Below, piece after piece: positions 17,927-26,769 of a DNA stretch of 64,000 nucleotides. Below the pieces are notes generated by a model, which did not search any database, was not told the origin of the DNA, and saw only the letters and a list, made by a program, of their open reading frames with translations. Numbering within the stretch: position 1 is the first letter of the stretch; every line of letters starts with the position of its first letter. Origin of the DNA: Pseudomonas alkylphenolica (GTDB taxonomy: Bacteria > Pseudomonadota > Gammaproteobacteria > Pseudomonadales > Pseudomonadaceae); the NCBI RefSeq assembly GCF_016009175.1, contig NZ_JADUCM010000015.1, positions 60,215-124,214 on the forward strand, written 5' to 3'. A program made the translations under genes and the position numbers.

Positions 17927-18528
17927 CAGAATTTCACTTCAGGGGCTTTGTCGGCGTCGGTGGCAGTGGCCTCGAAGTTCTCCCGTATCGGCAGGTTGCT
18001 GTACATCACCATGTGCCAGAGACGACCGGGGAAAGTGCGTATCTCGGTGTTGTAACGCTGAACGGCGGCAATGAAGTCCTTGCGGGCCACGGCAATACGG
18101 TTTTCCGTGCCTTCAAGCTGGGACTGCAACGCCAGGAAGTTCTGGTTCGATTTCAGGTCCGGGTAGCGCTCCGAAACCACCATCAAGCGGCTGAGCGCAC
18201 CGGTGAGTTGCGATTGCGCCTGCTGGAACTGCTGGAGTTTCTGCGGATCGTCCAGGGTGCTGGCATCGACCTGGATGGAGGTTGCCTTGGCCCGCGCTTC
18301 AATGACCGCGGTCAAGGTTTCCTGCTCTTGCTTGGCATAGCCTTTGACCGTTTCGACCAGGTTGGGAATCAGGTCGGCGCGGCGCTGATACTGGTTCTGT
18401 ACCTGGGCCCAGGCCGCCTTTACCTGTTCATCGTAGTTGGGAATGTTGTTGATCCCGCAACCGGCCAGCAGGCTGCCCAGCATCAGTATCAGCCACAGCT
18501 TTGCGCCCTTGAAGTGGATTACCTGCAT
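17926..18528 (-). CDS. lemA: LemA-family membrane protein
   Basis: This 200-residue protein has an N-terminal segment LWLILMLGSLLAGCGINNIP, which ends in a lipobox-like LLAGC, so it may be a lipoprotein. The LemA core follows, with YDEQVKAAWAQVQNQYQRRADLIPNLVETVKGYA and a long helical coiled stretch. It is first in the lemA-TPM-TPM operon, and the start has AGGAGAAG upstream. LemA proteins are widespread and associated with envelope stress or maturation in various species; the specific role here is unknown. Confidence 0.92.
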   Translation of the reverse strand: MQVIHFKGAKLWLILMLGSLLAGCGINNIPNYDEQVKAAWAQVQNQYQRRADLIPNLVETVKGYAKQEQETLTAVIEARAKATSIQVDASTLDDPQKLQQFQQAQSQLTGALSRLMVVSERYPDLKSNQNFLALQSQLEGTENRIAVARKDFIAAVQRYNTEIRTFPGRLWHMVMYSNLPIRENFEATATDADKAPEVKF

Positions 18529-18712
18529 AGTTGCTCTTCTCCTTGATCTGCGTTAACCGTTGCACTTGAGGCATAATCCGCTACCGCCGCTGGATCGTGA
18601 CGGCCCAATCGGCTAGAAGATGCCCCAGCAAACTACAACAATAGCCGCTTCCCCAACTTCGGCTGGGCAGTATCACCGTGAATACTGCCGTAAGCCTTGA
18701 GAACAGAACTTA

Positions 18713-21004
18713 ATGAACAAGCTGTGTTTGCTGGGCCTCCTCGTTAGCCTGGCCAGTCAATCGGCCCTTGCCGACACCTCCTCCGCGCCGTTGCAGAACA
18801 AGCAGGCCTTTATCGCCGACCTCATGGGGCAGATGACCCTGGATGAGAAGATCGGCCAGTTGCGCCTGATCAGCATCGGCCCGGAAATGCCTCGCGAGAT
18901 GATCCGCAAGGAAATCGCCGCAGGGCGCATCGGTGGCACGTTCAACTCGATCACCCGCGCCGAAAACCGGCCGATGCAGGACGCCGCGGGGCGCAGCCGC
19001 CTGAAAATCCCGATGTTCTTCGCCTATGACGTGATCCACGGCCACCGCACCATTTTCCCGATCAGCCTGGCCCTGGCCTCGAGCTGGGACATGGACGCGA
19101 TCGCCAAGGTCGGCCGGGTTTCGGCGCTTGAAGCCGCTGCCGACGGCATCGACATGACCTTCGCACCAATGGTCGACATCGCCCGTGATCCACGCTGGGG
19201 CCGCACCAGCGAAGGCTTTGGCGAAGACACCTACCTGGTGTCGCGCATCTCCAGGGTCATGGTCGAGTCGTTCCAGGGCAAGAGCCCGGCAGAGGCCACC
19301 AGCCTCATGGCTGCGGTCAAGCACTTCGCCCTGTATGGCGCAGTGGAAGGCGGTCGCGACTACAACACCGTCGACATGAGCCCGAGCAAGATGTTCAACG
19401 ACTACCTGCCCCCGTACCGCGCCGCTATTGATGCCGGCGCCGGTGGCGTGATGGTCGCGTTGAACTCGATCAACGGTGTTCCGGCCACCTCCAATACCTG
19501 GCTGATGCAAGACCTGCTGCGCAAGGACTGGGGCTTCAAGGGCGTGACCGTCAGCGACCACGGTGCGATCACTGAACTGGTTCGCCACGGCGTCGCCCGC
19601 GACGGCCGCGAAGCGGCAAAACTGGCGATCAAGGCCGGCATCGACCTGAGCATGAACGACTCGCTGTACGGCGAAGAACTTGCCAGCCTGCTCAAGGCGG
19701 GTGAAATCAACCAGGCCGACATCGACAACGCCGTGCGTGAAGTGCTCGGCGCCAAGTACGACATGGGCCTGTTCGCTGACCCGTACCGACGCATTGGCAA
19801 GGCCAGCGAAGACCCTGCCGACACCTACGCCGACAGCCGCCTGCACCGTGCCGAAGCCCGTGACGTGGCACGTCGCAGCCTGGTGCTGCTGGAAAACCGC
19901 GAACAGACCCTGCCGCTGAAAAAAGCCGGCACCATTGCCCTGGTCGGGCCGTTGGCCGATGCCCCGATCGACATGATGGGCAGCTGGGCCGCCGCTGGCC
20001 GTCCGCATCAATCGATCACCGTGCGCGAAGGCATGCGCCAGGTGCTCGGCGACAAGGCCAAGGTGATCTACGCCAAAGGTTCCAACGTCACCCACGACAA
20101 GGCCATTCTCGATTACCTGAACTTCCTCAACTTCGATGCCCCGGAAATCATCGACGATCCGCGTCCGGCTGCGGTGCTGATCGACGAAGCGGTCAAGGCT
20201 GCCAAGCAGTCCGATGTCGTGGTGGCGGTGGTGGGAGAATCGCGTGGCATGTCCCACGAATCGTCGAGCCGCACCACCCTGGAAATCCCCGCCGCCCAGC
20301 GCGAGCTGATCAAGGCCCTGAAGGCCACCGGCAAGCCCCTGGTGCTGGTACTGATGAACGGCCGGCCGCTGTCGCTGGCCTGGGAGCGGGAACAGGCCGA
20401 TGCCATCCTGGAAACCTGGTTCAGCGGTACTGAAGGCGGCAACGCGATTGCCGACGTGCTGTTTGGTGACTACAACCCGTCGGGCAAGCTGGCGATCACC
20501 TTCCCGCGCTCGGTCGGGCAGATCCCGATGTACTACAACCACCTGAGCATTGGCCGGCCGTTTACCCCGGGCAAGCCTGGCAACTACACCTCGCAGTACT
20601 TCGAGGAGCCAAACGGCCCGCTATACCCCTTCGGCTATGGCCTGAGCTACAGCGACTTCAGCCTCTCGGCGCTGACCCTGTCGAGCAAGACCCTGAAAAA
20701 AGGCCAGACGCTCGAAGCCAGCATCCGCGTGAAAAACACCGGATCGCGTGACGGTGAAACCGTGGTGCAGCTGTATGTGCAGGATATTGCCGCGTCCATG
20801 AGCCGCCCGGTGAAAGAGCTGAAGAACTTCCAGAAAGTCATGCTCAAGGCCGGTGAAGAGCGCACCCTGACCTTCATCCTCAGTGAAGACGACCTCAAGT
20901 TCTACAATAACCAGCTGCAATGGGCGGCGGAACCGGGTGAGTTCAATGTCCAGGTCGGGCTCGACTCCCAGACCGTGCAGCAACAGCGCTTCGAACTGCT
21001 GTAA
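18713..21004 (+). CDS. bglX: Periplasmic beta-glucosidase (GH3)
   Basis: This 763-residue enzyme removes terminal beta-D-glucose from oligosaccharides in the periplasm. It has a signal peptide (MNKLCLLGLLVSLASQSALA), then a GH3 N-terminal barrel with RDPRWGRTSEGFGEDTYL and KHFALYGA. GVTVSDHGAI supplies the nucleophile Asp282. The GH3 C-terminal domain (about residues 390-625) is followed by a fibronectin III-like domain (about 665-745, KVMLKAGEERTLTF). The length is that of BglX. It reads towards the two-component genes, with a stem-loop at 21022 between them. Confidence 0.95.
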   Translation: MNKLCLLGLLVSLASQSALADTSSAPLQNKQAFIADLMGQMTLDEKIGQLRLISIGPEMPREMIRKEIAAGRIGGTFNSITRAENRPMQDAAGRSRLKIPMFFAYDVIHGHRTIFPISLALASSWDMDAIAKVGRVSALEAAADGIDMTFAPMVDIARDPRWGRTSEGFGEDTYLVSRISRVMVESFQGKSPAEATSLMAAVKHFALYGAVEGGRDYNTVDMSPSKMFNDYLPPYRAAIDAGAGGVMVALNSINGVPATSNTWLMQDLLRKDWGFKGVTVSDHGAITELVRHGVARDGREAAKLAIKAGIDLSMNDSLYGEELASLLKAGEINQADIDNAVREVLGAKYDMGLFADPYRRIGKASEDPADTYADSRLHRAEARDVARRSLVLLENREQTLPLKKAGTIALVGPLADAPIDMMGSWAAAGRPHQSITVREGMRQVLGDKAKVIYAKGSNVTHDKAILDYLNFLNFDAPEIIDDPRPAAVLIDEAVKAAKQSDVVVAVVGESRGMSHESSSRTTLEIPAAQRELIKALKATGKPLVLVLMNGRPLSLAWEREQADAILETWFSGTEGGNAIADVLFGDYNPSGKLAITFPRSVGQIPMYYNHLSIGRPFTPGKPGNYTSQYFEEPNGPLYPFGYGLSYSDFSLSALTLSSKTLKKGQTLEASIRVKNTGSRDGETVVQLYVQDIAASMSRPVKELKNFQKVMLKAGEERTLTFILSEDDLKFYNNQLQWAAEPGEFNVQVGLDSQTVQQQRFELL

Positions 21005-21021
21005 ACCTCGCCAAGCACCCA

Positions 21022-21043
21022 GGGAAGGCCAGGAGGCCTTCCC
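21022..21043 (+). terminator. Stem-loop after bglX
   Basis: GGGAAGGCC and GGCCTTCCC form a perfect 9-bp stem with an AGGA loop, 17 bases after the bglX stop. No T-run follows, so it may be a weak terminator, an attenuator or an mRNA end-protecting hairpin before the histidine kinase gene. Confidence 0.5.
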
Positions 21044-21063
21044 TATCTGCCGGGATCTGCACC

Positions 21064-22815
21064 ATGCCGCTTTCCTTCCGAGCCCTGCGTTTGGGACTGT
21101 TTGTTTTCTTCATACTGGCCGGCATGTTGTTCACTGCCGGCTGGGCCATGCACCACGCCAAACGTCAGGCGATGATTGAAGACGCCGGCCGCGCCAGCCA
21201 GCAACTGGGCCTGTACGCCAATTCGCTGCATACCCTGATCGACCGCTACCGCGCCCTGCCAGCCGTGCTGGCTCTGGACCCGGAGCTGATCAAGGCCCTG
21301 AGCAGCCCGGTCGACAAGCCGGTGCAGGACGCCCTGAATCACAAGCTCGAACGCATCAACAGCACCGCCAACTCCTCGACCCTGGAGCTGCTGGACAGCA
21401 CCGGCCTCGCCGTGGCGGCCAGCAACTGGCGCCTGCCCAGCACCTATGTGGGCTCCAACTACGCCTTTCGCCCCTACTTCAAGCAGACCCAGAGCCAGGG
21501 CACCGGGCGCTTTTATGCCGTGGGCGTGACCAGCGGTGTACCCGGTTACTTTCTCTCCAGCGCGGTGCAGGGTGAGAACCAGCGCTTTCTCGGGGCCATG
21601 GTGGTCAAGCTGGAGTTCCCTGAACTTGAACGTGAGTGGCGTCAGGGCAGCGATATCCTGCTGGTCAGCGATGCCCGCGGGATCATCTTCATCGCCAACC
21701 AGGACGGCTGGCGTTACCGCGAGCTCAAGCCCTTGAGCCGCGAAGACCGGGCCGAACTGGCAGTCACCCGCCAGTACGACAAGCAACCGCTGGTGCCACT
21801 GCAGCACCAGGTCCTCAACCGCTTCGGTGACAACAGCCACCTGACCCGCGTACAGGGCCCGGAAGGCAGCACCGAGTACCTGTGGGAAAGCTTGCCACTG
21901 GAAGCCGAAGGCTGGACCTTGCACCTGCTGCGCAAACCGCAGGTCAGCAACGCCGGGCGCAATGCAGCCCTCGCCGCTGCGGCCGTATGGCTGAGCCTGG
22001 TGTTTGCCCTGCTGTTCATCAGCCAGCGCCTGCGCCTGGCCCGCTTGCGCCAGCGTAGCCGTGAAGAGCTCAAGCAGTTGGTCGAAGAACGCACCCGCGA
22101 CCTGCGCACCGCGCAGGAAGGCCTGGTGCAATCGGCCAAGCTCGCAGCCCTGGGGCAGATGTCTGCCGCCCTGGCCCATGAAATCAATCAGCCGTTGACG
22201 ACCCAGCGCATGCAGCTGGCGACCTTGCGCCTGCTGCTCGACAACCAGCGCTATGACGAAGCACGTCAGGCACTGGAGCCGCTGGAGCAGATGCTGACAC
22301 GCATGGCCGCCCTCACCGGCCACCTGAAAACCTTTGCCCGCAACAGCCCCAGCGGCCTGCGCGAACGCCTGGACCTGGCCACCGTGGTTGATCAGGCCCT
22401 GCAACTGCTCGAGACGCGCATTCGCGCCGAGCAGGTAGAGGTCGCCCTGTACCTGGCCCGGCCGGCCTGGGTGCGCGGTGATGCCATCCGCCTTGAACAG
22501 GTGCTGATCAACTTGCTGCGCAATGCCCTGGATGCCATGGCCGGCAAAAGCTACAAGCGCCTGGAAGTCCGTATTGAACTGGCAGCCGATCAGTGGCGTC
22601 TCAGCGTGTTCGACAGCGGTGGTGGCATCCCTGGCGAGCACCTGGGCAATGTCTTCGATCCCTTCTTCACCACCAAGCCCGTCGGCGAAGGCCTGGGGCT
22701 TGGACTGGCGATTTCCTATGGCATCATTCATGAAGCCGGCGGGCGCCTGACCGTCGAGAACCAACCCGGGGGCGCCTGCTTCGCCTTCACCCTGCCCAGA
22801 GACCCGGAGCCCTAA
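21064..22815 (+). CDS. Sensor histidine kinase, DctB/MifS family
   Basis: This 583-residue membrane kinase probably senses C4/C5-dicarboxylates in the periplasm. It has helix 1 (about residues 12-32), a periplasmic double-PAS sensor (about 35-290, with YRALPAVLALDP and GSNYAFRPYFKQTQSQGTGRFYAVG), and helix 2 (about 300-320). A coiled linker leads to the His box LAALGQMSAALAHEINQPL, and the HATPase_c domain has LINLLRNALDAM and GEGLGLGLAISYGI. The stop overlaps the regulator start (TAATG). Next to an alpha-ketoglutarate-type permease, it resembles the MifS-MifR pair of P. aeruginosa at least as much as DctB-DctD. Confidence 0.92.
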   Translation: MPLSFRALRLGLFVFFILAGMLFTAGWAMHHAKRQAMIEDAGRASQQLGLYANSLHTLIDRYRALPAVLALDPELIKALSSPVDKPVQDALNHKLERINSTANSSTLELLDSTGLAVAASNWRLPSTYVGSNYAFRPYFKQTQSQGTGRFYAVGVTSGVPGYFLSSAVQGENQRFLGAMVVKLEFPELEREWRQGSDILLVSDARGIIFIANQDGWRYRELKPLSREDRAELAVTRQYDKQPLVPLQHQVLNRFGDNSHLTRVQGPEGSTEYLWESLPLEAEGWTLHLLRKPQVSNAGRNAALAAAAVWLSLVFALLFISQRLRLARLRQRSREELKQLVEERTRDLRTAQEGLVQSAKLAALGQMSAALAHEINQPLTTQRMQLATLRLLLDNQRYDEARQALEPLEQMLTRMAALTGHLKTFARNSPSGLRERLDLATVVDQALQLLETRIRAEQVEVALYLARPAWVRGDAIRLEQVLINLLRNALDAMAGKSYKRLEVRIELAADQWRLSVFDSGGGIPGEHLGNVFDPFFTTKPVGEGLGLGLAISYGIIHEAGGRLTVENQPGGACFAFTLPRDPEP

Positions 22816-24143
22816 TGTTGAACTCGGTAATGGTCGTCGACGACGAAGCCAGCATCCGCACCGCGGTGGAACAATGGCTGAGCCTGTCCGGCTTCAACGT
22901 GCAACTGTTCAGCCGCGCCAGCGACTGCCTGGAGCAATTGCCCGAACACTTCCCCGGGGTGATCCTCAGCGATGTGCGCATGCCGGGCATGGACGGATTG
23001 CAGTTACTCGAGCAGTTGCAGACGCGCGATGCCGACCTGCCGGTGATTCTGCTGACCGGGCATGGCGATGTACCCATGGCCGTCGACGCCATGCGCAACG
23101 GCGCCTATGACTTTCTCGAAAAGCCCTTCAGCCCGGAGAGCCTATTGGGCAGCCTGCGCCGCGCGCTGGAGAAACGCCAACTGGTGCTGGAGAACCGGCG
23201 CCTGCATGAGCAGGCCGACCTCAAGGCACGCCTGGACCAGACCCTGCTGGGCATGTCGCAAGGCATGCAGCAACTGCGCAAACAGGTACTGGACCTGGCC
23301 GACCTGCCGGTCAATGTCCTGATCCGTGGCGAAACCGGCAGCGGCAAGGAGCAGGTCGCCCGCTGCCTGCACGACTTCGGTCCGCGGGCCGACAAACCCT
23401 TCGTTGCACTCAATTGCGCGGCGATTCCCGAAGCCTTGTTCGAGGCCGAGCTGTTCGGCCATGAAAGCGGGGCCTTTACCGGCGCCCAGGGCAAACGCAT
23501 CGGCAAGCTGGAATACGCCAATGGCGGCACGGTGTTTCTCGATGAGATCGAAAGCATGCCCCTGGCCCAGCAGGCCAAGCTGCTGCGTGTGTTGCAGGAG
23601 CAGAAGCTGGAGCGTCTGGGGGCCAACCAGAGTATCCGCGTCGACTTGCGCATCATCGCCGCGACCAAGCCCGACCTGCTGGAAGAAGCCCGCGCCGGAC
23701 GCTTTCGTGAAGACCTGGCCTACCGCCTGAACGTCGCCGAGCTGCGCCTGGCGCCCTTGCGCGAACGGCGTGAAGACATCCCATTGCTGTTTGCCCATTT
23801 TGCCCGCCAGGCCGCCGAGCGCGTGGGGCGCACGGCACCTCAACTGAGCGGCGCACAGTTGGGTCACCTGCTCAGCCACGACTGGCCGGGCAACGTCCGC
23901 GAACTGGCCAACGCGGCCGAGCGCCATGCCTTGGGCCTGGGTGAACCGGCCGTTGTCACCGTAGAATCCGGACAGTCGCTGGCTGCCCAGCAGGAAGCCT
24001 TTGAAGCTCACTGCCTGCGTGCGGCCCTGAGCCGCCACAAAGGCGAAATCAAGGCGGTGATGGAGGAGCTGCAGCTGCCGCGCCGCACCCTCAACGAGAA
24101 GATGCAGCGCCACGGGCTGCTGCGCGAAGACTTCCTGCAATAA
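22815..24143 (+). CDS. Sigma54-dependent response regulator, DctD/MifR family
   Basis: This 442-residue activator has a receiver domain with phospho-acceptor Asp53 in ILSDVRMPG. The AAA+ domain has Walker A GETGSGKE and the sigma54-contact loop GAFTGAQ. A C-terminal Fis-type helix-turn-helix follows (HKGEIKAVMEELQLPRRTLNEKM). It should activate a -24/-12 promoter, and one is present 90 bases downstream at 24232 with a palindromic candidate binding site at 24173. It is translationally coupled to the kinase by a 1-base overlap. Confidence 0.94.
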   Translation: MLNSVMVVDDEASIRTAVEQWLSLSGFNVQLFSRASDCLEQLPEHFPGVILSDVRMPGMDGLQLLEQLQTRDADLPVILLTGHGDVPMAVDAMRNGAYDFLEKPFSPESLLGSLRRALEKRQLVLENRRLHEQADLKARLDQTLLGMSQGMQQLRKQVLDLADLPVNVLIRGETGSGKEQVARCLHDFGPRADKPFVALNCAAIPEALFEAELFGHESGAFTGAQGKRIGKLEYANGGTVFLDEIESMPLAQQAKLLRVLQEQKLERLGANQSIRVDLRIIAATKPDLLEEARAGRFREDLAYRLNVAELRLAPLRERREDIPLLFAHFARQAAERVGRTAPQLSGAQLGHLLSHDWPGNVRELANAAERHALGLGEPAVVTVESGQSLAAQQEAFEAHCLRAALSRHKGEIKAVMEELQLPRRTLNEKMQRHGLLREDFLQ

Positions 24144-24172
24144 GCGGAATCTTGCCGATCACCCCTCGCAGC

Positions 24173-24192
24173 ATGAGCGGATTTCCGCTCAT
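24173..24192. promoter_or_regulatory. Palindromic upstream activating site, candidate DctD/MifR target
   Basis: ATGAGCGGA and TCCGCTCAT form perfect 9-bp arms around a TT centre. The core GCGGA-TT-TCCGC resembles the dyads bound by DctD-family activators. It lies about 40 bases upstream of the -24 element at 24232, a workable position for a sigma54 enhancer. Confidence 0.65.
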
Positions 24193-24231
24193 CAATCGGG
24201 CGAACCCCTTGTAATCCGGGCCTCCAGCACC

Positions 24232-24247
24232 TGGCACAGCTCCTGCT
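24232..24247 (+). promoter_or_regulatory. Sigma54 (-24/-12) promoter for the permease gene
   Basis: TGGCACAGCTCCTGCT matches the sigma54 consensus, with the GG and GC dinucleotides at the correct spacing (first G to first G is 12 bases). It lies 61 bases upstream of the permease start and directly after the gene for a sigma54 activator. Confidence 0.8.
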
Positions 24248-24307
24248 ATAGCCCTCGCAGGCTGCGTTTCGGCGCGCTCCACAAAAACAACTATGAAGGT
24301 CCCTTCG

Positions 24308-25627
24308 ATGGATAACTCCAGCACCCTGCCCGCCGGGGCGGCCATTGCGCCCGCCGCGGAAAAAACCACCCGAAGCCGGCTCAAGTCGATTTTCAGCGGT
24401 TCGATCGGCAACATGGTCGAATGGTACGACTGGTACGTTTACGCCGCATTTTCCCTGTACTTCGCCAAAGCCTTCTTTCCTGCCGGCGACACCACCGCAC
24501 AACTGTTGAACACCGCCGCAATCTTTGCCGTGGGCTTTCTGATGCGCCCGATCGGTGGCTGGCTGATGGGCCTGTATGCCGACCGCAAAGGCCGCAAAGC
24601 CGCGCTGATGGCCTCGGTTCTGCTGATGTGCGCAGGCTCGCTGGTCATCGCCCTGACGCCAGGCTACGAGACCATCGGTGTTGCCGCTCCCGTCCTGTTG
24701 GTGATTGCCCGTTTGATGCAGGGCCTGTCCGTCGGTGGCGAATATGGCACCTCGGCCACCTACCTCAGCGAAATGGCCACCAAGGAGCGTCGCGGCTTCT
24801 TCTCCAGCTTCCAGTACGTGACACTGATCTCTGGCCAGCTCATTGCCCTGGCGGTGCTGATTATCCTCCAGCAAACCCTGACCACCGAGCAGCTGTACTC
24901 GTGGGGCTGGCGCGTACCGTTCGTGATCGGCGCCCTGTGCGCGGTCGTGGCCCTGTACCTGCGTCGTGGCATGGAAGAAACCGCTTCGTTCACCAAAAAG
25001 GAAAAGTCCAAGGAAAGCCTGATGCGCACCCTGATGCGCCATCCCAAGGAACTGGCAACCGTGGTCGGCCTGACCATGGGCGGCACCCTGGCCTTCTACA
25101 CCTACACCACCTACATGCAGAAGTACCTGGTGAACACGGTCGGCATGAGCATCAGCGACTCGACCACCATTTCGGCGGCGACGCTGTTCCTGTTCATGTG
25201 CCTGCAACCGGTGATCGGCAGCCTCTCCGACAAGATCGGCCGGCGCCCGATCCTGATCGCCTTCGGTGTGCTGGGCACCCTCTGCACCGTGCCGATCCTG
25301 ACCACCCTGCACACCATCCAGACCTGGTGGGGCGCGTTCTTCCTGATCATGGCGGCGCTGATCATCGTCAGCGGCTACACCTCGATCAACGCCGTGGTCA
25401 AAGCCGAACTGTTCCCCACCGAAATCCGCGCCCTGGGCGTCGGCCTGCCGTACGCGCTGACTGTGTCGATCTTCGGCGGTACCGCTGAATACGTGGCCCT
25501 GTGGTTCAAGAGCATCGGCATGGAAACCGGTTACTACTGGTACGTGACCGCCTGTATTGCCTGCTCGTTGCTGGTGTACGTGTTCATGAAAGACACCCGC
25601 ACGCATTCGCGCATTACCACCGACTGA
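24308..25627 (+). CDS. MFS alpha-ketoglutarate/dicarboxylate permease (KgtP type)
   Basis: This 439-residue proton symporter of the metabolite:H+ symporter family has 12 helices. Family motifs are [43 protein letters not shown] and [18 protein letters not shown]. It is closest in form to KgtP/PcaT-like permeases. The sigma54 promoter and the kinase-regulator pair immediately upstream argue for induction by its own substrate, as with the MifSR-controlled alpha-ketoglutarate transporter. I chose ATG 24308, preceded by AAGG, over ATG 24293, which lacks a ribosome site. A strong terminator follows. Confidence 0.9.
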   Translation: MDNSSTLPAGAAIAPAAEKTTRSRLKSIFSGSIGNMVEWYDWYVYAAFSLYFAKAFFPAGDTTAQLLNTAAIFAVGFLMRPIGGWLMGLYADRKGRKAALMASVLLMCAGSLVIALTPGYETIGVAAPVLLVIARLMQGLSVGGEYGTSATYLSEMATKERRGFFSSFQYVTLISGQLIALAVLIILQQTLTTEQLYSWGWRVPFVIGALCAVVALYLRRGMEETASFTKKEKSKESLMRTLMRHPKELATVVGLTMGGTLAFYTYTTYMQKYLVNTVGMSISDSTTISAATLFLFMCLQPVIGSLSDKIGRRPILIAFGVLGTLCTVPILTTLHTIQTWWGAFFLIMAALIIVSGYTSINAVVKAELFPTEIRALGVGLPYALTVSIFGGTAEYVALWFKSIGMETGYYWYVTACIACSLLVYVFMKDTRTHSRITTD

Positions 25628-25645
25628 TCAACTCTGCGGGTTGAT

Positions 25646-25684
25646 AAAAAAGGGGGCCTCCAACACTGGAGGCCCCCTTTTTTC
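25646..25684. terminator. Strong bidirectional rho-independent terminator
   Basis: GGGGGCCTCC and GGAGGCCCCC form a perfect 10-bp stem around AACACT. It is flanked by an A-run on the left and a T-run on the right, so it can terminate both the permease transcript and the convergent membrane-protein transcript. Confidence 0.95.
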
Positions 25685-25695
25685 ATGCCGGCGAA

Positions 25696-26451
25696 TCAGG
25701 ACAGTTCAGAGACCGTCTGGCGCTGATTGCGGTTGTTGTAGTAGTAAGCCATGCCAATCAGCACCAGCAGCACGGCGCCGAGTACCGCGGACGAGCCCAC
25801 GGTGCCAAAGTCCAGGCCACCCTTCTCATGCGGTTTGGTCAGGAAGTCGCCCAGGGTCGCGCCAAAGGGGCGGGTCAGCACGAACGCAATCCAGAACAGC
25901 ACAACGGTCGATATCCGCGTCCAGTAGCGTGCCACCACCACCAGCGCGATAGCCGAACCGATCAACAGCGCACCGCCGGCAAAGCCCAACCCGGAGTCAT
26001 CCGCCAGGTAGTCGCCCAATGCCGTGCCCAAGGTGTTGGAGAACAGGATGGCGACCCAGTAGAACAACTCCCCCTTGCGCGAGGTGATGCGATTCACGTC
26101 CAGCGGGTTGCCACTCAGGCGCCACAAGGCAAAGGTCAGCATCAGGATACCGATCAGAATTGCCGAGCCGGTGGCGTAACCCAGGCCGAGGGTACGGTCC
26201 ATGAAATCGGACATGGTGGTGCCCGCCGTACTGGTCGAAAGGATCACCAGCCAATAGAGCACCGGGTGATAGGTCCTCGACAACAACTGGGTCACCAGGG
26301 TGACCAGAAACACGCTGATCAGCAGCACCGAACTCAGGGCATAGCCCACGTTCAGTGTCATCGACAGCAGGTCGCCCGCCGTCTCGCCCAAAGTGGTTGC
26401 GCAGATTTTCATGACCCAGAAGGCCAGTGTGATCTGGGGAAGTTTGTTCAT
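25696..26451 (-). CDS. Multi-pass membrane protein with four internal repeats (COG4705-like)
   Basis: This 251-residue protein is almost entirely membrane helices. Four related units are visible. Each has a tryptophan, a glycine ten residues later and an aspartate five after that: W12/G22/D27, W67/G77/D82, W132/G142/D147 and W187/G197/D202. Repeat spacing is 55, 65 and 55, as if a two-unit ancestor had been duplicated. It resembles uncharacterised COG4705 membrane proteins. The start at 26451 (MNKLPQ) has GGAG 8 bases upstream. It is divergent from the EDGFDRT-repeat gene, 318 bases away. No function can be given. Confidence 0.82.
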   Translation of the reverse strand: MNKLPQITLAFWVMKICATTLGETAGDLLSMTLNVGYALSSVLLISVFLVTLVTQLLSRTYHPVLYWLVILSTSTAGTTMSDFMDRTLGLGYATGSAILIGILMLTFALWRLSGNPLDVNRITSRKGELFYWVAILFSNTLGTALGDYLADDSGLGFAGGALLIGSAIALVVVARYWTRISTVVLFWIAFVLTRPFGATLGDFLTKPHEKGGLDFGTVGSSAVLGAVLLVLIGMAYYYNNRNQRQTVSELS

Positions 26452-26769
26452 GCAGTGCCGCTCCATAGTCAGGTGCGGCACAGACTGCTGAGCGGCTGAT
26501 GAAAAAACGGTAGTGGACTAATGAAAAAAGCGTTGGCCTCGAGAATTATTCGCTTAACGCCTCATTAATCCTCGCGCCTTAGTCTTTGACTACTGACAAA
26601 CCACTTACCTGAATCAACGGCGTGACCCGTGAAACAGTAATTCTCGTCGCCAAATACATCTAATTAATCGATTTATATGCGCCATTTTTTGCTCTTTTTA
26701 ATCAAATTAATCGGCGTAGCATTGAACCCATAGAAAGAAACAACCCCACACCACCCCGGAGCAACGACC
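26452..26769. other. AT-rich divergent intergenic region
   Basis: This 318-base stretch between two divergent genes is much richer in A+T than its surroundings. It carries three copies of ATTAATC (26564, 26663, 26706). It must hold the promoters of both genes, but I cannot place a convincing -35/-10 pair. No ORF with a ribosome site was seen. Confidence 0.6.

Noticed and set aside
21064..24143. Classical C4-dicarboxylate DctB-DctD pair controlling dctA
   Set aside because: The family is right, but no DctA-type transporter is adjacent; the linked permease is of the alpha-ketoglutarate MFS type, so the specific dct names were not assigned.
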